Positions 8,299 to 17,192 of a stretch of DNA of 52,065 nucleotides are shown in pieces. Below the pieces are notes generated by a model. The model made no database searches. It saw nothing but the letters and a program-made list of their open reading frames with translations, and was not told where the DNA came from. Position numbers and translations under genes: made by a program. This DNA is from Gammaproteobacteria bacterium (GTDB lineage: Bacteria > Pseudomonadota > Gammaproteobacteria > Pseudomonadales > Azotimanducaceae), in NCBI GenBank assembly GCA_002731575.1, contig PCCE01000058.1, forward strand, positions 1 to 52,065, written 5' to 3'. Each line of letters opens with the position of its first letter. Positions within the stretch are counted from its first letter, which is position 1.

Positions 8299-9117
8299 TC
8301 AGGCGCTGGCGCTGACCAGCCAGACCGCACTGTCCAGATACAGACCTTCGCCCTGATCAAACGGGCGCAGTGCGTCTTCTACCGCACTCAGCGCGGCAGC
8401 GCGCTGATCGCCCTCCAGCTCTGACATAACTCGCGCAGCCGGACCCACCCGAGTTTGGAACTGCACAGCCTCAGCAAGGTTATCAGCCACCCGTAGGCGC
8501 TCCTGATGTGAGGTCACCGTTATGTCGCTGAAGCCCGCCTGCAGCAATATATGCTCGACATAGGCTGTGTCAGCAAAGGCAAACGGTCCCGGTGCACGCG
8601 GGTCTGCTGGCGCTTCGGGTGGGGGCAAAAACGGCGCGATTGCACGCCCGGCAGTAGCCATCCAAGGGTTGTCGGCAGGCGGCTGCCAACAGACAAATAG
8701 CAGCCTGCCAGTAGGTTTCAGCGCGCTGTGTAAATTACCGAATGCGGCCACAGGGTCAGCGAAAAACATCACCCCGAAGCGCGAGAACACCAAATCGAAG
8801 TCACCTTGAAAAGGTTCGGCAGCGGCGTCAGCTTCGAGATATTCGATGGCGCCGTCACGCTTACGCGCCTGCTCTAGCATGGGCGCCGAGACATCTACCC
8901 CAAGTACCCGGGCACCCAGTTTCGACAAGGCAATACTGGTATCGCCGCAGCCGCAACCCACATCCAACACCTGCTCGCCAGAGCGTACCTTGGCCGCCTG
9001 CAGCCCGGCCGCCGACAGTGGCGACAACAGGGCGTCCAATCGTTCCTGTAGCTCTGCCCAAGTAGCCCCAGCCCGTTCATTCCAGTAGTCGATTTGCTCT
9101 TGATTCACCCCAGCCAT
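8299..9117 (-). CDS. class I SAM-dependent methyltransferase
   Basis: The 272-residue protein has the Rossmann methyltransferase core: motif I VLDVGCGCGDTSIAL near residue 49, an acidic end of beta-2 (LGVDVSAPML), motif II-like EYLEADAAAEPF, and DLVFSRFGVMFFADP. It resembles the ubiquinone/menaquinone-type small-molecule methyltransferases, but nothing identifies the acceptor. A GGGAGG ribosome site precedes the ATG. It is followed 85 bp upstream on the plus coordinate by the roxA-like gene start side, both on minus. Cytoplasmic, no signal peptide. Confidence 0.9.
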   Translation of the reverse strand: MAGVNQEQIDYWNERAGATWAELQERLDALLSPLSAAGLQAAKVRSGEQVLDVGCGCGDTSIALSKLGARVLGVDVSAPMLEQARKRDGAIEYLEADAAAEPFQGDFDLVFSRFGVMFFADPVAAFGNLHSALKPTGRLLFVCWQPPADNPWMATAGRAIAPFLPPPEAPADPRAPGPFAFADTAYVEHILLQAGFSDITVTSHQERLRVADNLAEAVQFQTRVGPAARVMSELEGDQRAAALSAVEDALRPFDQGEGLYLDSAVWLVSASA

Positions 9118-9202
9118 ATCTGCCTCCCTAATGTTCTAGATGTCTTATGCAGTAGTGCCTTTAAGCACTCTAGCGCAGCAAGCCGTTTCGCCTTAACGCA
9201 CT

Positions 9203-10132
9203 CTATTGAAGAGCATCATCAACGCAATCGCCATTGAAATAGCGCTTGCCGCGCACTGCGGCATAACGCTGCTCTTCTGTCATATGTTCTAACTCCGGGT
9301 ACTTTGTCGCCGTCATGAAACGCGCAAACCAGTCTGCGATCAGGTCATCGTCATTAATTGCCTGCCAGAGTTGAGTTTTCGCTTGGGCAACAAATGCCGG
9401 ATCAATCTCGGTGGCGGCCATGCCGGGTATCAATTGCGGGTCGCGATAGTGTTTGTCGTAACCCTGAGTAATTAATTCAACTGCAAGGTCACCCAGCATG
9501 TCGGCAATGCTGGGCGAGCGGAAGCCAATGGAGAAGGTCAGACACTCGCTCTGTGCAACACCCCAGTGCGAAACCCCCGGTGGCAGGTACAGCATATCGC
9601 CGGGATCCAGCACCCACTCTTGCTGCGCACTAAAGTCTGCAACGATGCGCAACACAGAGTCTGGCTGTAGCGGGGTTTGCGAAGTGCACGTTGGGCCAAT
9701 TTGCCAACGCCGCTGGCCTTCCACCTGCAGTAAAAATACATCGTATTGATCGAAGTGCGGCCCCACGCTGCCGCCGGGACATGCGAAGCTCACCATAATG
9801 TCATCGAGGCGCCAAGGCGGCAGAAAATCGAACCGTTTCAGTAGCTCCTGCACTTGGGGCACCCATAGGTCCACGCCCTGCACCAATAGAGTCCAATCCT
9901 GTTCAGGCAGAGACAAAAAATCTTCTGCAACGAAGGGACCATGGCGCAGTGACCATTGACTATCAGCACACCGCACCAGCCGCGACTCCACTTCCTCCTC
10001 AAGGGCCAGCCCTGCCAGCTCGTCGGCACTGATCGGCGACCGGTAATCGGGCATGGCAGCGCGAATCAACAATGGCTGCTGCTGCCAGTAGCTGGCTAAA
10101 AACTCCTCGGCAGTGGTATTACCCAATATCAT
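9203..10132 (-). CDS. roxA: JmjC/cupin ribosomal oxygenase (uL16 arginine hydroxylase, RoxA/YcfD type), short C terminus
   Basis: The 309 residues follow the YcfD/RoxA plan: FLASYWQQQPLLIRAAM at the N terminus, ELAGLALEEEVESRLV, SFACPGGSVGPHFDQYDVF with the iron ligands H-x-D near residues 133-135, and DMLYLPPGVSHWG with the distal His near 190. The family uses Fe(II) and 2-oxoglutarate to hydroxylate an arginine of ribosomal protein uL16. E. coli YcfD has about 373 residues; here the protein stops after KRYFNGDCVDDALQ, so most of the C-terminal winged-helix domain is absent or much reduced. The catalytic and dimerisation parts look intact. Confidence 0.87.
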   Translation of the reverse strand: MILGNTTAEEFLASYWQQQPLLIRAAMPDYRSPISADELAGLALEEEVESRLVRCADSQWSLRHGPFVAEDFLSLPEQDWTLLVQGVDLWVPQVQELLKRFDFLPPWRLDDIMVSFACPGGSVGPHFDQYDVFLLQVEGQRRWQIGPTCTSQTPLQPDSVLRIVADFSAQQEWVLDPGDMLYLPPGVSHWGVAQSECLTFSIGFRSPSIADMLGDLAVELITQGYDKHYRDPQLIPGMAATEIDPAFVAQAKTQLWQAINDDDLIADWFARFMTATKYPELEHMTEEQRYAAVRGKRYFNGDCVDDALQ

Positions 10133-10153
10133 TTACAGGACTCCACGTAATTT

Positions 10154-11389
10154 CTAAGACGATACGCTGGCCAAATCAGGGCTACTCTGCCTGCGAATGC
10201 GCAGCGCAAACAGCGTCACAATAGTCAGATTGACGCATCCCACGAGCATCGCCCCGACAAAGGAGGTTTCGTAGTTCCCTGTAAGGTCAAACAGGTAGCC
10301 GCCCATAAAGCCCCCAGCACCCATACCAAACCAACCAAAAAATGAGGTAATACTCATGGCTCTGGCGGCATAGTTGACTGACACCATCATGCGCGTGCAG
10401 ACCAAAATCGCTGACATGACACCGGAGTAAGTAAAGCCAAACAGCACTGCCACCAGGTAGAGGGACAGCGTACTGTCGAGAAATGGAAACCATATAACTG
10501 ACAGGGTTTGACCGCCGGACATCACCATGTAACTGGGAAGAGCGCCGATCATATCGCCCAGCTTTCCTCCTAGCACCCGGCCCATGACACCGCTCAGCAT
10601 CAGCACCATGAGCACCGATGTTGCTTGTTCCAGCGTATAGCCTGTATCGGTAAGCAAGGGCACCAAGTGAACTATGGGAACCGCCATACACACACAACAA
10701 AAAATAATTGCGCAGCTGATCCAGCTAATGACTTCACGTTCCGAGAGCGGAAAAGTGCGAGTTTCGCTAACGCTTTGCTGCCGAGACTGCTCGCGGGTAG
10801 GCGATTCTCGGATCAACAGAGCAACAGGCACGGCCAGCGCCAAGTAGCCAACGGCAATAATCATGTAGGTGTTCTGCCAGCCGTAAAGGTCCAGACAAAG
10901 CGCGCATAGGTAAGGAACTACCGCCTGACCCATTGCCCCACCAGAGGCCGTAACACCCAGTGCCAGACCGGGCTTATGGGTAAACCAAAACCCCACGTTG
11001 GCAAACAGCGGCGAGGTCACCATGGCATTGCCAAAGGCGCCAAACAGAAAGTACAAACCGTAGAACTGCCAAATAGAATTTTGCTGGCTCAGGGCGAACA
11101 GACTGCCAGACATGGCAAAGGCAGCTACCAAGCCAAACCAACGTGTACCTCTGCGGTCTGCGATGTACCCCCAGAGGATGCCGAACAACGCCGAAGAAAA
11201 AGATATAACCGTATAGCCCAGAGAAGTTTGGCCCCGGCTCCAACCAAATTCTGCAGCCAAGGGTTTGAGAAAAACCGAGATAGATCCCAAGGCGCCAAAG
11301 GCCAGCGCGCTGAGCAAAAACACTGCAAATACCATGACCCAGCCGTAGGTCGGGTCGCGATCTTGGGACGAAGGGTTGCGATCAGTCAT
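10154..11389 (-). CDS. MFS transporter (monocarboxylate / oxalate-formate antiporter-like)
   Basis: About 411 residues with roughly 12 hydrophobic helices and an N terminus typical of the MCT-like branch: PTYGWVMVFAVFLLSALAFG, then EFGWSRGQTSLG and GYIADRRGTRW in the first cytoplasmic loop. Members move organic acids with protons across the inner membrane; the substrate is not evident. I chose ATG 11389 (MTDRN) because AGGA lies 7 nt before it; the in-frame ATG at 11404 has no such site. It is 21 bp from the ribosomal oxygenase gene and about 60 bp downstream of DUF2058, all on minus. Confidence 0.88.
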   Translation of the reverse strand: MTDRNPSSQDRDPTYGWVMVFAVFLLSALAFGALGSISVFLKPLAAEFGWSRGQTSLGYTVISFSSALFGILWGYIADRRGTRWFGLVAAFAMSGSLFALSQQNSIWQFYGLYFLFGAFGNAMVTSPLFANVGFWFTHKPGLALGVTASGGAMGQAVVPYLCALCLDLYGWQNTYMIIAVGYLALAVPVALLIRESPTREQSRQQSVSETRTFPLSEREVISWISCAIIFCCVCMAVPIVHLVPLLTDTGYTLEQATSVLMVLMLSGVMGRVLGGKLGDMIGALPSYMVMSGGQTLSVIWFPFLDSTLSLYLVAVLFGFTYSGVMSAILVCTRMMVSVNYAARAMSITSFFGWFGMGAGGFMGGYLFDLTGNYETSFVGAMLVGCVNLTIVTLFALRIRRQSSPDLASVSS

Positions 11390-11448
11390 ACGCCATCCTA
11401 GCACCGGCTAAGGCGATACAAGAATGTTGCGGGTGCTCGGTTTAATTG

Positions 11449-12051
11449 CTACCAATCAAGGTCATCGGGCACTTCGAACTTGGCGTAAAACTCCTCGTCG
11501 GAACCGGGTTCCACCGACTTTTCTTCGTCCTTGTGCGCAACAATAATGCGCTTAGGGTCGCGCTGCTCTATTTGCTTGGCAACCTTTTCATCGACGAAGT
11601 GATACAGACCATTGTTGTTGACCACGAACAAGCTGCCGTTACTTAGTGCCTCAAGTTGGGGCTTGGTGACGAAAATTTTCTTGATTTTTTTGCCATGCAC
11701 AAAGTTATACGGCACCGCTTCGTCGTCATTGACCTTGGTACGCTGATCGTTTTGCAGGATGAGCTGCTTAATTTGCGCCTGCAGGGCCTTGGCCTGACTC
11801 TTTTCGTTACGCTGCTGAGCTAGGGCTTTGTCACGCGCTGCCTTCTGCGCCCGCTGCTGGGCAGCCTTGGCCTTGACCTTGTCCATTTCCGATTGCTTGG
11901 CCGCGCCCTTACCCTTCTTGGTTTTATCCTTGGTCTTATCTTGATGACGCTCCGCCGTCGCCTCGGCGCGCTTCGAGCGCTCGGCTTTTTTTGCTTGGGC
12001 GCTGGTAGCAAGACCGGCTTTGACCAATTGATCGCGAAGACTTTGAGACAC
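11449..12051 (-). CDS. DUF2058 (YaiL-type) protein
   Basis: The 200-residue protein opens MSQSLRDQLVKAGLATSAQAKKAERSKR, which is characteristic of DUF2058. A Lys/Ala/Gln-rich, probably coiled-coil stretch covers residues 20-100. A compact C-terminal domain has YNFVHGKKIKKIFV and ALSNGSLFVVNNNGLYHFV. The family is common in Gammaproteobacteria and has been called nucleoprotein/polysaccharide-associated, but no activity is established. The start is GTG with AAGGAG 11 nt upstream. No membrane segment is seen. Confidence 0.9.
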   Translation of the reverse strand: MSQSLRDQLVKAGLATSAQAKKAERSKRAEATAERHQDKTKDKTKKGKGAAKQSEMDKVKAKAAQQRAQKAARDKALAQQRNEKSQAKALQAQIKQLILQNDQRTKVNDDEAVPYNFVHGKKIKKIFVTKPQLEALSNGSLFVVNNNGLYHFVDEKVAKQIEQRDPKRIIVAHKDEEKSVEPGSDEEFYAKFEVPDDLDW

Positions 12052-12103
12052 GACTATTGCTACTCCTTATGCAACAACCACAGTTTACTGGAAATCTGCC
12101 AGG

Positions 12104-12910
12104 CTACCGACCCGAATACACCGGCGGCCGCTTTTCGATAAAGGCTCGCATGCCTTCCTTGGCATCATCGGTACGCGAACAAAGTACCTGATTGCGGTTT
12201 TCTAAAGCGATAGCCGCTTCCAACCCCGGCGCGTCGATGGCTACATTCAAACCTTCCTTTGTTAGCCGCAAGCCCATGGGCGAGGCCTGCAGCATTTCCT
12301 GCGCAGAGGCTTCACCGGCAGCCATGAGTTCCTCTTCAGGCACCACTTGGGAGACCAAATTGGTGCTCAGGCAGCGCTCGGCATGAATAAACTTGCCGGT
12401 CAGCATCAGCTCCGAGGCTACTGAAGTTCCCACCAAACGGGGCAAAAAGTAACTGGTGCCCATATCGCAGGCCGACAGCCCTAGCTTGATAAACGCGGCG
12501 TTCATCTTTGCGTTATCGGCGGCAATACGCACATCACTGGCCAGTGCAAAGGCAAAACCGCCGCCACAGGCCGGGCCCTGAATGAGACTGATAATGGGCT
12601 GCGGGCAGCGACGCATCTTTATATAAACCTCGGCCAAATAACCCTGAAAGCCCATACCCGCCCCAAAGGGTCGAGGCACCGAGGTATCACTGGCCGACTT
12701 AATGTCCAGCCCCGCACAAAATGCGCTGCCGCGCCCCGCCATAAGCACCACGCGGGTTTGCTCATTTTCCAGCAGATCATCGAAGTAGTGGCGCAGTTCA
12801 GTGACCATTTGAGTTGTAATAGCGTTCAGCTGATCCGGCCGATTCAGCCACAATGTGTCGATTGGCCCACGACGCTTGACATTTATGGTTTCGTATTGAT
12901 CTCGTTGCAT
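12104..12910 (-). CDS. enoyl-CoA hydratase/isomerase (crotonase) family protein
   Basis: The 268-residue crotonase-fold protein shows the first oxyanion-hole segment SAFCAGLDIKSA near residue 65 and the second GPACGGGFAFALASDVRIA near 110. In the segment AAFIKLGLSACDMGTSYFLPRLVG, the position of the first catalytic glutamate of mitochondrial-type hydratases is not Glu, and an Asp sits in the loop ahead of GTS. This 'SACDMG' subgroup is widespread, and its members may act as isomerases or on unusual acyl-CoAs. A GGGGAG site precedes the ATG. No fatty-acid oxidation partner lies directly beside it. Confidence 0.9.
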   Translation of the reverse strand: MQRDQYETINVKRRGPIDTLWLNRPDQLNAITTQMVTELRHYFDDLLENEQTRVVLMAGRGSAFCAGLDIKSASDTSVPRPFGAGMGFQGYLAEVYIKMRRCPQPIISLIQGPACGGGFAFALASDVRIAADNAKMNAAFIKLGLSACDMGTSYFLPRLVGTSVASELMLTGKFIHAERCLSTNLVSQVVPEEELMAAGEASAQEMLQASPMGLRLTKEGLNVAIDAPGLEAAIALENRNQVLCSRTDDAKEGMRAFIEKRPPVYSGR

Positions 12911-13078
12911 AGCATTCTACTCCCCTGTTGCAATTGCAGCTTAGGTAGCCCGAAGGGGAAATGCCAGCATCTGGTCCAAAGCAGTGGTTGAATAATAACC
13001 AAGCGTGGATCGAACATTGAGCAAACAGTGATAGCGCGAATTAAACGTAATTTTGTTAACTTCAGTCTTTCTAACCAA

Positions 13079-13139
13079 TAGCAAGAGGGGAATGGAAGAG
13101 CGAAGGGAAAGGAAGAACGAGAGGAATGAAGGGAAAGAC
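13079..13139 (+). other. purine-rich tract before the VOC gene
   Basis: About 60 bases are almost entirely A and G on the plus strand, interrupted by only a few pyrimidines. They contain four Shine-Dalgarno-like clusters (GAGGGG, GGGAAAGGA, GAGAGGA, GAAGGG). The last lies about 6 nt before ATG 13140. An in-frame ATG at 13092 would add a highly charged 16-residue leader (MEERRERKNERNEGKD), but the purine cluster is only 1-2 nt away from it. I therefore read the tract as an unusually long ribosome-binding leader rather than coding sequence. Confidence 0.5.
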
Positions 13140-13727
13140 ATGAACACATCATCTGCCAAAATAGAACTTAACGGAGTGCATCATCTAGCGCTGGTTTGCA
13201 AGGACATGGCCCGCACTGTGGATTTTTATACCAACGTATTGGGGCTGCGCCTGAAAAAAGGCTTCGACTTACCCGGCTATGGTCAGCACTTTTTTTTCGA
13301 TATGGGCAACGGCAGCGAACTGGCGTTTTTTTGGTTCAAGGACGCCGAACCCGCGCAACCGGGCGTGGCTGCGGTAAAGAACATTGTCGGCAGCCGACAA
13401 GGCAATATCAGCTCAGCCCACGGTTCCATGGACCATGTAGCGTTTAGCGTTACTGCGGATCAAATCCACGGCTACCGCGAACAGTTAGTCGCCAAGGGAG
13501 TGGAATGCACGCCTGTAGTAGATCATAACGACGAGGTTACCGGAGCCGACGCTCCACCGCATAACGATGCGGAGCCACGGCCTTGGCTGCAGTCGTTTTA
13601 CTTTCTCGACCCAGACGGCATCATGCTGGAGTTCTGCGCTGATCTGCAGCCAGGGCGAGCGCATGCTGACCTGCCAGTTAATGAGCACGGCATAAAAACC
13701 GACGGTAGTGCCATCACTGGCTGTTAA
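13140..13727 (+). CDS. VOC family protein (glyoxalase/extradiol dioxygenase fold)
   Basis: About 195 residues. The first beta strand GVHHLALVCKDM holds a likely metal-ligand His, followed by RTVDFYTNVLGLRL; the second module has GSMDHVAFSV and ends with SFYFLDPDGIMLEFCADL, whose Glu is the usual last ligand. This two-module arrangement fits a small metal-dependent lyase, isomerase or dioxygenase. The substrate is not evident. ATG 13140 is chosen over 13053 and 13092 because of the GAAGGG site. Its 3' end overlaps the convergent unknown gene by 14 bp. The upstream region contains TTGAGC and ATTAAA 17 bp apart (about 13016-13044), a possible weak promoter. Confidence 0.87.
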   Translation: MNTSSAKIELNGVHHLALVCKDMARTVDFYTNVLGLRLKKGFDLPGYGQHFFFDMGNGSELAFFWFKDAEPAQPGVAAVKNIVGSRQGNISSAHGSMDHVAFSVTADQIHGYREQLVAKGVECTPVVDHNDEVTGADAPPHNDAEPRPWLQSFYFLDPDGIMLEFCADLQPGRAHADLPVNEHGIKTDGSAITGC

Positions 13728-14772
13728 CCTCTCTGCCTTGGCGCCGAATGGTCCAGCGCAGCGTGTCCTCGGCAGCCACCGGACACTCAAGTTGCATGAA
13801 CGCTCGATGCGAATGAATAGCACCACGCCACAGCTCAACCCAGCAGCTCAGCAGGCTTTCACGCAGCGGGCTTTGCAACCCGCGGACGAGCCGCAAGCTG
13901 GTTTGTACTACGGTTGCCGAATCATCGGAATGGTACTCAATCTCACAAGTATCGCCCATGCCTTCTAGCATGGCGGCCAGAAACTCAGCCGCATGGGTTG
14001 GGCCGCCATCCACACCACCAACCTGTTGTGCCATAACCGGATAATGCTGCAGGCCAATGAGGCGCGCGGCGCGCTGGCCCAAAGCTTGCGCCCGTTGCTG
14101 ACCTACCACAGCTGTTAGAGCACTTATGCCGTTGCGAATGTACTCCACCGCGTAGTTACGGCTAGCCTTGGCCAGTCGCTGCGAATTCCACTCACTATCT
14201 GGCGGCACTGGTTGGGCGTCGGGGGAAAAACCCGGTACTGGCTCATCGGGCGCAAACACCAAGCGTTCGTCGGCGGACAGATCGTAATCGTATTCTTTAA
14301 AATAACCGCACAAACCAAATTGACCGGTGACGTCTTCGGATACGCAAACGAAGCCAAGCCGAGGGTTTTTCAAGCTGGCGCCATTTTGTGCATACCAGCC
14401 ATGCAAAAAGCCCTGACTTGCTTCCGTAGGAATGCCGCAAATGGCTGGCCCCGCATATATCCACCGAGGATATCGAAAGCGTACCCAAGCCTTGGTATCT
14501 GACTCCGCCATGTACTCTACCGCCACCCCGCCAACACCATTGGACAGCACATGGTATTTGGCACAGGCCACGGCATGGGGCAGACCGTCCGAGCCAAGCT
14601 TGGTAAAACTGGAAAGAAATTTTGCTTCGTGCTGACGACGAAACAATCGAAACATCCAATCAAAAACCACCTCCCGGCTTTCTTCTACCGCAACCATCAA
14701 CTGCAAACCCAAAAAATACTGGTGATGCAGCTCGGCCTGAGCGGCAATGGCTGCATAGGCAGTGTTCTTCAT
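13714..14772 (-). CDS. protein of unknown function (352 residues)
   Basis: I do not recognise this family. The protein is soluble-looking, with no signal peptide or clear membrane segment. Visible features are an N-terminal helical part (AAIAAQAELHHQYFLGLQLMVAVEESREV), a middle part rich in aromatic residues (RFRYPRWIYAGPAICGIP, GFLHGWYAQNG) and a C-terminal helical part with SCWVELWRGAIHSH. It is the last gene of the minus-strand run that starts with the molybdenum hydroxylase, 43 bp after the alpha/beta hydrolase, so a role in the same pathway is possible. The 14-bp overlap with the convergent VOC gene supports a real stop. Confidence 0.75.
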   Translation of the reverse strand: MKNTAYAAIAAQAELHHQYFLGLQLMVAVEESREVVFDWMFRLFRRQHEAKFLSSFTKLGSDGLPHAVACAKYHVLSNGVGGVAVEYMAESDTKAWVRFRYPRWIYAGPAICGIPTEASQGFLHGWYAQNGASLKNPRLGFVCVSEDVTGQFGLCGYFKEYDYDLSADERLVFAPDEPVPGFSPDAQPVPPDSEWNSQRLAKASRNYAVEYIRNGISALTAVVGQQRAQALGQRAARLIGLQHYPVMAQQVGGVDGGPTHAAEFLAAMLEGMGDTCEIEYHSDDSATVVQTSLRLVRGLQSPLRESLLSCWVELWRGAIHSHRAFMQLECPVAAEDTLRWTIRRQGREVNSQ

Positions 14773-14815
14773 CTAGCAGATTCCTTGATCGTGTTTTGTC
14801 AGTATAAAACGGAAC

Positions 14816-15931
14816 TCAGGCGCGGGAGTTTGCCCAAGCGGCGATCATGTCCGCCGCAACTTGTCTGCCGTCTGCTGGTGTTTCTAAGTAATGATCGCCC
14901 GCGATCATTTCCAAATGTTTATCCGCGCTGCCTAGCCCGGCATAAATGGCCTGCGCATCGGATGGGAAGACTCCGGTATCTGCATCACTTTGTATTACCA
15001 AGGCTGGTTGCAGTATGCGCTGCAGATGCTTTTCGCCACTGCAGTGGGAATCACTAAGGCTCCACATAGACAGCCATGTACGCAGCGTATTGGTGAGTCC
15101 AATACCCCGGGGACTGTAATTTGCTTTCTGTGGATCACCGGCATAACACAGTCCTACCTGCCGGTTGGAGGGGTCGAGGCTGCCATCTATAAGACGCAAA
15201 TCGGCCCAAGTGCGATACACATTAAAAGCGCGGTCGCTCATGCCCAGCGGCCGAATGCGGGCAAGTTCAGCATGGCACCACTGACTGATGCGGTGATTGC
15301 GTTGCACCTGAGCAGCTCTGTAGCGGGCGACAAAGTCCGCCGTAAAGGGCGGTCCATTGGCTGGGTTATACATATCCAACTCAGCAACAACGCTGCTGGG
15401 GTCCGTCTCGTTGGCGATTGCTGGGTCGAACCAAGCGGTAAGCACCTCGGGCCGTCCGCCGTGGGCGCATAGCGAGACATAAAGATCTGCAGCGGTTAGC
15501 TGGTGCAGGGCCTGAGGAAGCTGCAAACCCGGGGTAGGTGTCATGGTCACGCCAAGAGCCTGCGACTGATAGGCTGCCATCAGTGAGCCACCACCAGAAT
15601 TACCCAGCAACACGACAGTTTCCACACCCGCTTCGCGCTTTAACCAATCTACTCCGGCTCCGATGTCGATAAGCGCGTGTTCGAGCAAAAAGAAGGCTTC
15701 GTTACCGCGAAAGCGCGTATTCCAGCCTAGAAAGCCGAAGCCCCGCTCTGCTAGCAGCGCGGCCAGATAGTGTTCACTGAAGTCCACATTGTAGTGGGTG
15801 GCGATGAAAGCGATGCGCGGGCGGCTGCCGCTGGGCCGGTGATAGAGGCCTTGGCAGGTGTTAAAGCCAACACCATTGCGCTGGCCGGTTGCCGACACCA
15901 GAGAAACAAACTCTCGTTCTACCACTGACAT
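14816..15931 (-). CDS. alpha/beta hydrolase
   Basis: About 371 residues. The nucleophile elbow is LLGNSGGGS (Ser in G-N-S-G-G) near residue 134; a C-terminal acid lies in VIQSDADTGVFPSDAQ, and the base His in IAGDHYLETP near 352. The order Ser-Asp-His and the spacing fit the fold. The reaction (ester, lactone or C-C hydrolysis) is not evident, but a lactone/ester hydrolase would suit a pathway with BVMOs. I chose ATG 15931 (MSVVEREF) because GTGGGGA lies 5 nt upstream; the ATG at 15970 lacks a site. It lies 61 bp after the amidohydrolase gene on the same strand. Confidence 0.85.
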   Translation of the reverse strand: MSVVEREFVSLVSATGQRNGVGFNTCQGLYHRPSGSRPRIAFIATHYNVDFSEHYLAALLAERGFGFLGWNTRFRGNEAFFLLEHALIDIGAGVDWLKREAGVETVVLLGNSGGGSLMAAYQSQALGVTMTPTPGLQLPQALHQLTAADLYVSLCAHGGRPEVLTAWFDPAIANETDPSSVVAELDMYNPANGPPFTADFVARYRAAQVQRNHRISQWCHAELARIRPLGMSDRAFNVYRTWADLRLIDGSLDPSNRQVGLCYAGDPQKANYSPRGIGLTNTLRTWLSMWSLSDSHCSGEKHLQRILQPALVIQSDADTGVFPSDAQAIYAGLGSADKHLEMIAGDHYLETPADGRQVAADMIAAWANSRA

Positions 15932-15992
15932 CTTATCCCCACTGTGCTCTACGCTCTGCGTCCTGAGCATTCGCCTTTAAATAGAATATGGG

Positions 15993-17165
15993 CTACTGCA
16001 GCGACGGGTGGTCGTGCAGGTCTTTGTCCAAACCGGCTCCCATCAAATCAATAAAGTTGTCTCGGTAAAAGCGCTGTTGCGATTCTTCTGACGTATTTGC
16101 CAACGCGTCGCCAAAACGCTTCAACGGATTCCTGCCGCCTTCGACATGGGGGAAATCTGACGAAAACAAACACACCTCAGGGCCGGTGTTTTCAATAATC
16201 CAACCGGTGGGCTCGTGGGGATACGGCGTTACCCGAAACTGTCGCCGCACAATGTCGCTGGGCTTCGCCGACAACTTCTGCAGACGCTCTTCGCCCTTCA
16301 TAAATGCCGCAGCGCCCGAATCCATAAAGCGCATCCAGCTAGGCACCCAACTGGCGCCCAGTTCGATAGCTCCAAATTTGAGATTTTCATGCCGGTCGAG
16401 TACTCCATCTATTATCAGCACAGACATGGTCTGCCAAAGGGCAAGGGGAATACTCATATAGCTGGCGGAGGTGAAGTTTTCGGCGCCGCCATGAAAATCC
16501 AGCACCTGTGGCCCGCCAGTAACATGGTAGTCCGGGTGCATTTTATGCTCACCACCCACATGAAATAGAATGGGTACGCCAGCTTCTTCCGCCAGTGACC
16601 AGAGTGGCTCAAAGCCCAAATGGCTAGGACTGTGGCCCGGCGGACAGCGCGACGGAATCACCAAGGCCTTGCAACCCATCTGCAATGCCTCGGCGGCGAT
16701 ATTATGGGCCTCGGTAAAATCTACCAAGGGCACATAGCCAGTGGCCAGCAGACGCCGGTCAACGCCGCAGAAGTCCACCATCATGCGGTTATGCGCCCGA
16801 GCCGCAGCGCAGGCCAACGTATTATGCTGACCGTCTTCTAGGCCATAGTTGTCCAGCGCCTCAGTAGTGAACACCAGCTGACTGGTGAAACCCAGATAAT
16901 CCAAGGTTGCTGGTCGGTCTTCCTTACGGAACGAGCCTAGCGCCTGATGATTACGGCGCAGCAGGATCTCCTCCTCAGCACCCGCACGGAAAGCAGGATC
17001 ATCGTGCAGGGCACGCACCTGGGCAGCAAAGGCGTCATCGCGCTGGCGTGCGAAGGGTTCGAAAGCCTGTCGGTCTTTGTTGCCAAAGTATTGGAGAATA
17101 GTGTCTGGCAACTCCATAACATGGGAGTCTGCATCATGAATGGTTCGATTTTCTACATAGGGCAT
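15993..17165 (-). CDS. amidohydrolase family (ACMSD-like) metal-dependent hydrolase/decarboxylase
   Basis: The 390-residue protein begins with IHDADSHVMELP, equivalent to the first metal-binding strand of amidohydrolase-2 proteins. It has VPILFHVGGEH near residue 203 (ligand His), AIELGASWVPSWM, and near the C terminus FSSDFPHVEGGRNPLKRF with the catalytic Asp. In this subfamily the reactions include decarboxylation (ACMSD, gamma-resorcylate) and hydrolysis of C-C or C-N bonds. A perfect AGGAGG precedes the ATG. It stands between the small membrane protein and the alpha/beta hydrolase in the Mo-hydroxylase operon, which suggests that it acts on the oxidised product. Confidence 0.9.
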   Translation of the reverse strand: MPYVENRTIHDADSHVMELPDTILQYFGNKDRQAFEPFARQRDDAFAAQVRALHDDPAFRAGAEEEILLRRNHQALGSFRKEDRPATLDYLGFTSQLVFTTEALDNYGLEDGQHNTLACAAARAHNRMMVDFCGVDRRLLATGYVPLVDFTEAHNIAAEALQMGCKALVIPSRCPPGHSPSHLGFEPLWSLAEEAGVPILFHVGGEHKMHPDYHVTGGPQVLDFHGGAENFTSASYMSIPLALWQTMSVLIIDGVLDRHENLKFGAIELGASWVPSWMRFMDSGAAAFMKGEERLQKLSAKPSDIVRRQFRVTPYPHEPTGWIIENTGPEVCLFSSDFPHVEGGRNPLKRFGDALANTSEESQQRFYRDNFIDLMGAGLDKDLHDHPSLQ

Positions 17166-17192
17166 GACTTGCCTCCTGTTCGCGCTATCGAG

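Noticed and set aside
13714-13727. Overlap of VOC and unknown genes as evidence of a frameshift
   Set aside because: Both proteins end normally; short convergent overlaps are common in compact genomes.
14551-15057. 168-residue plus-strand frame over two minus-strand genes
   Set aside because: Crosses the boundary of two genes with recognisable coding pattern and contains no motif.
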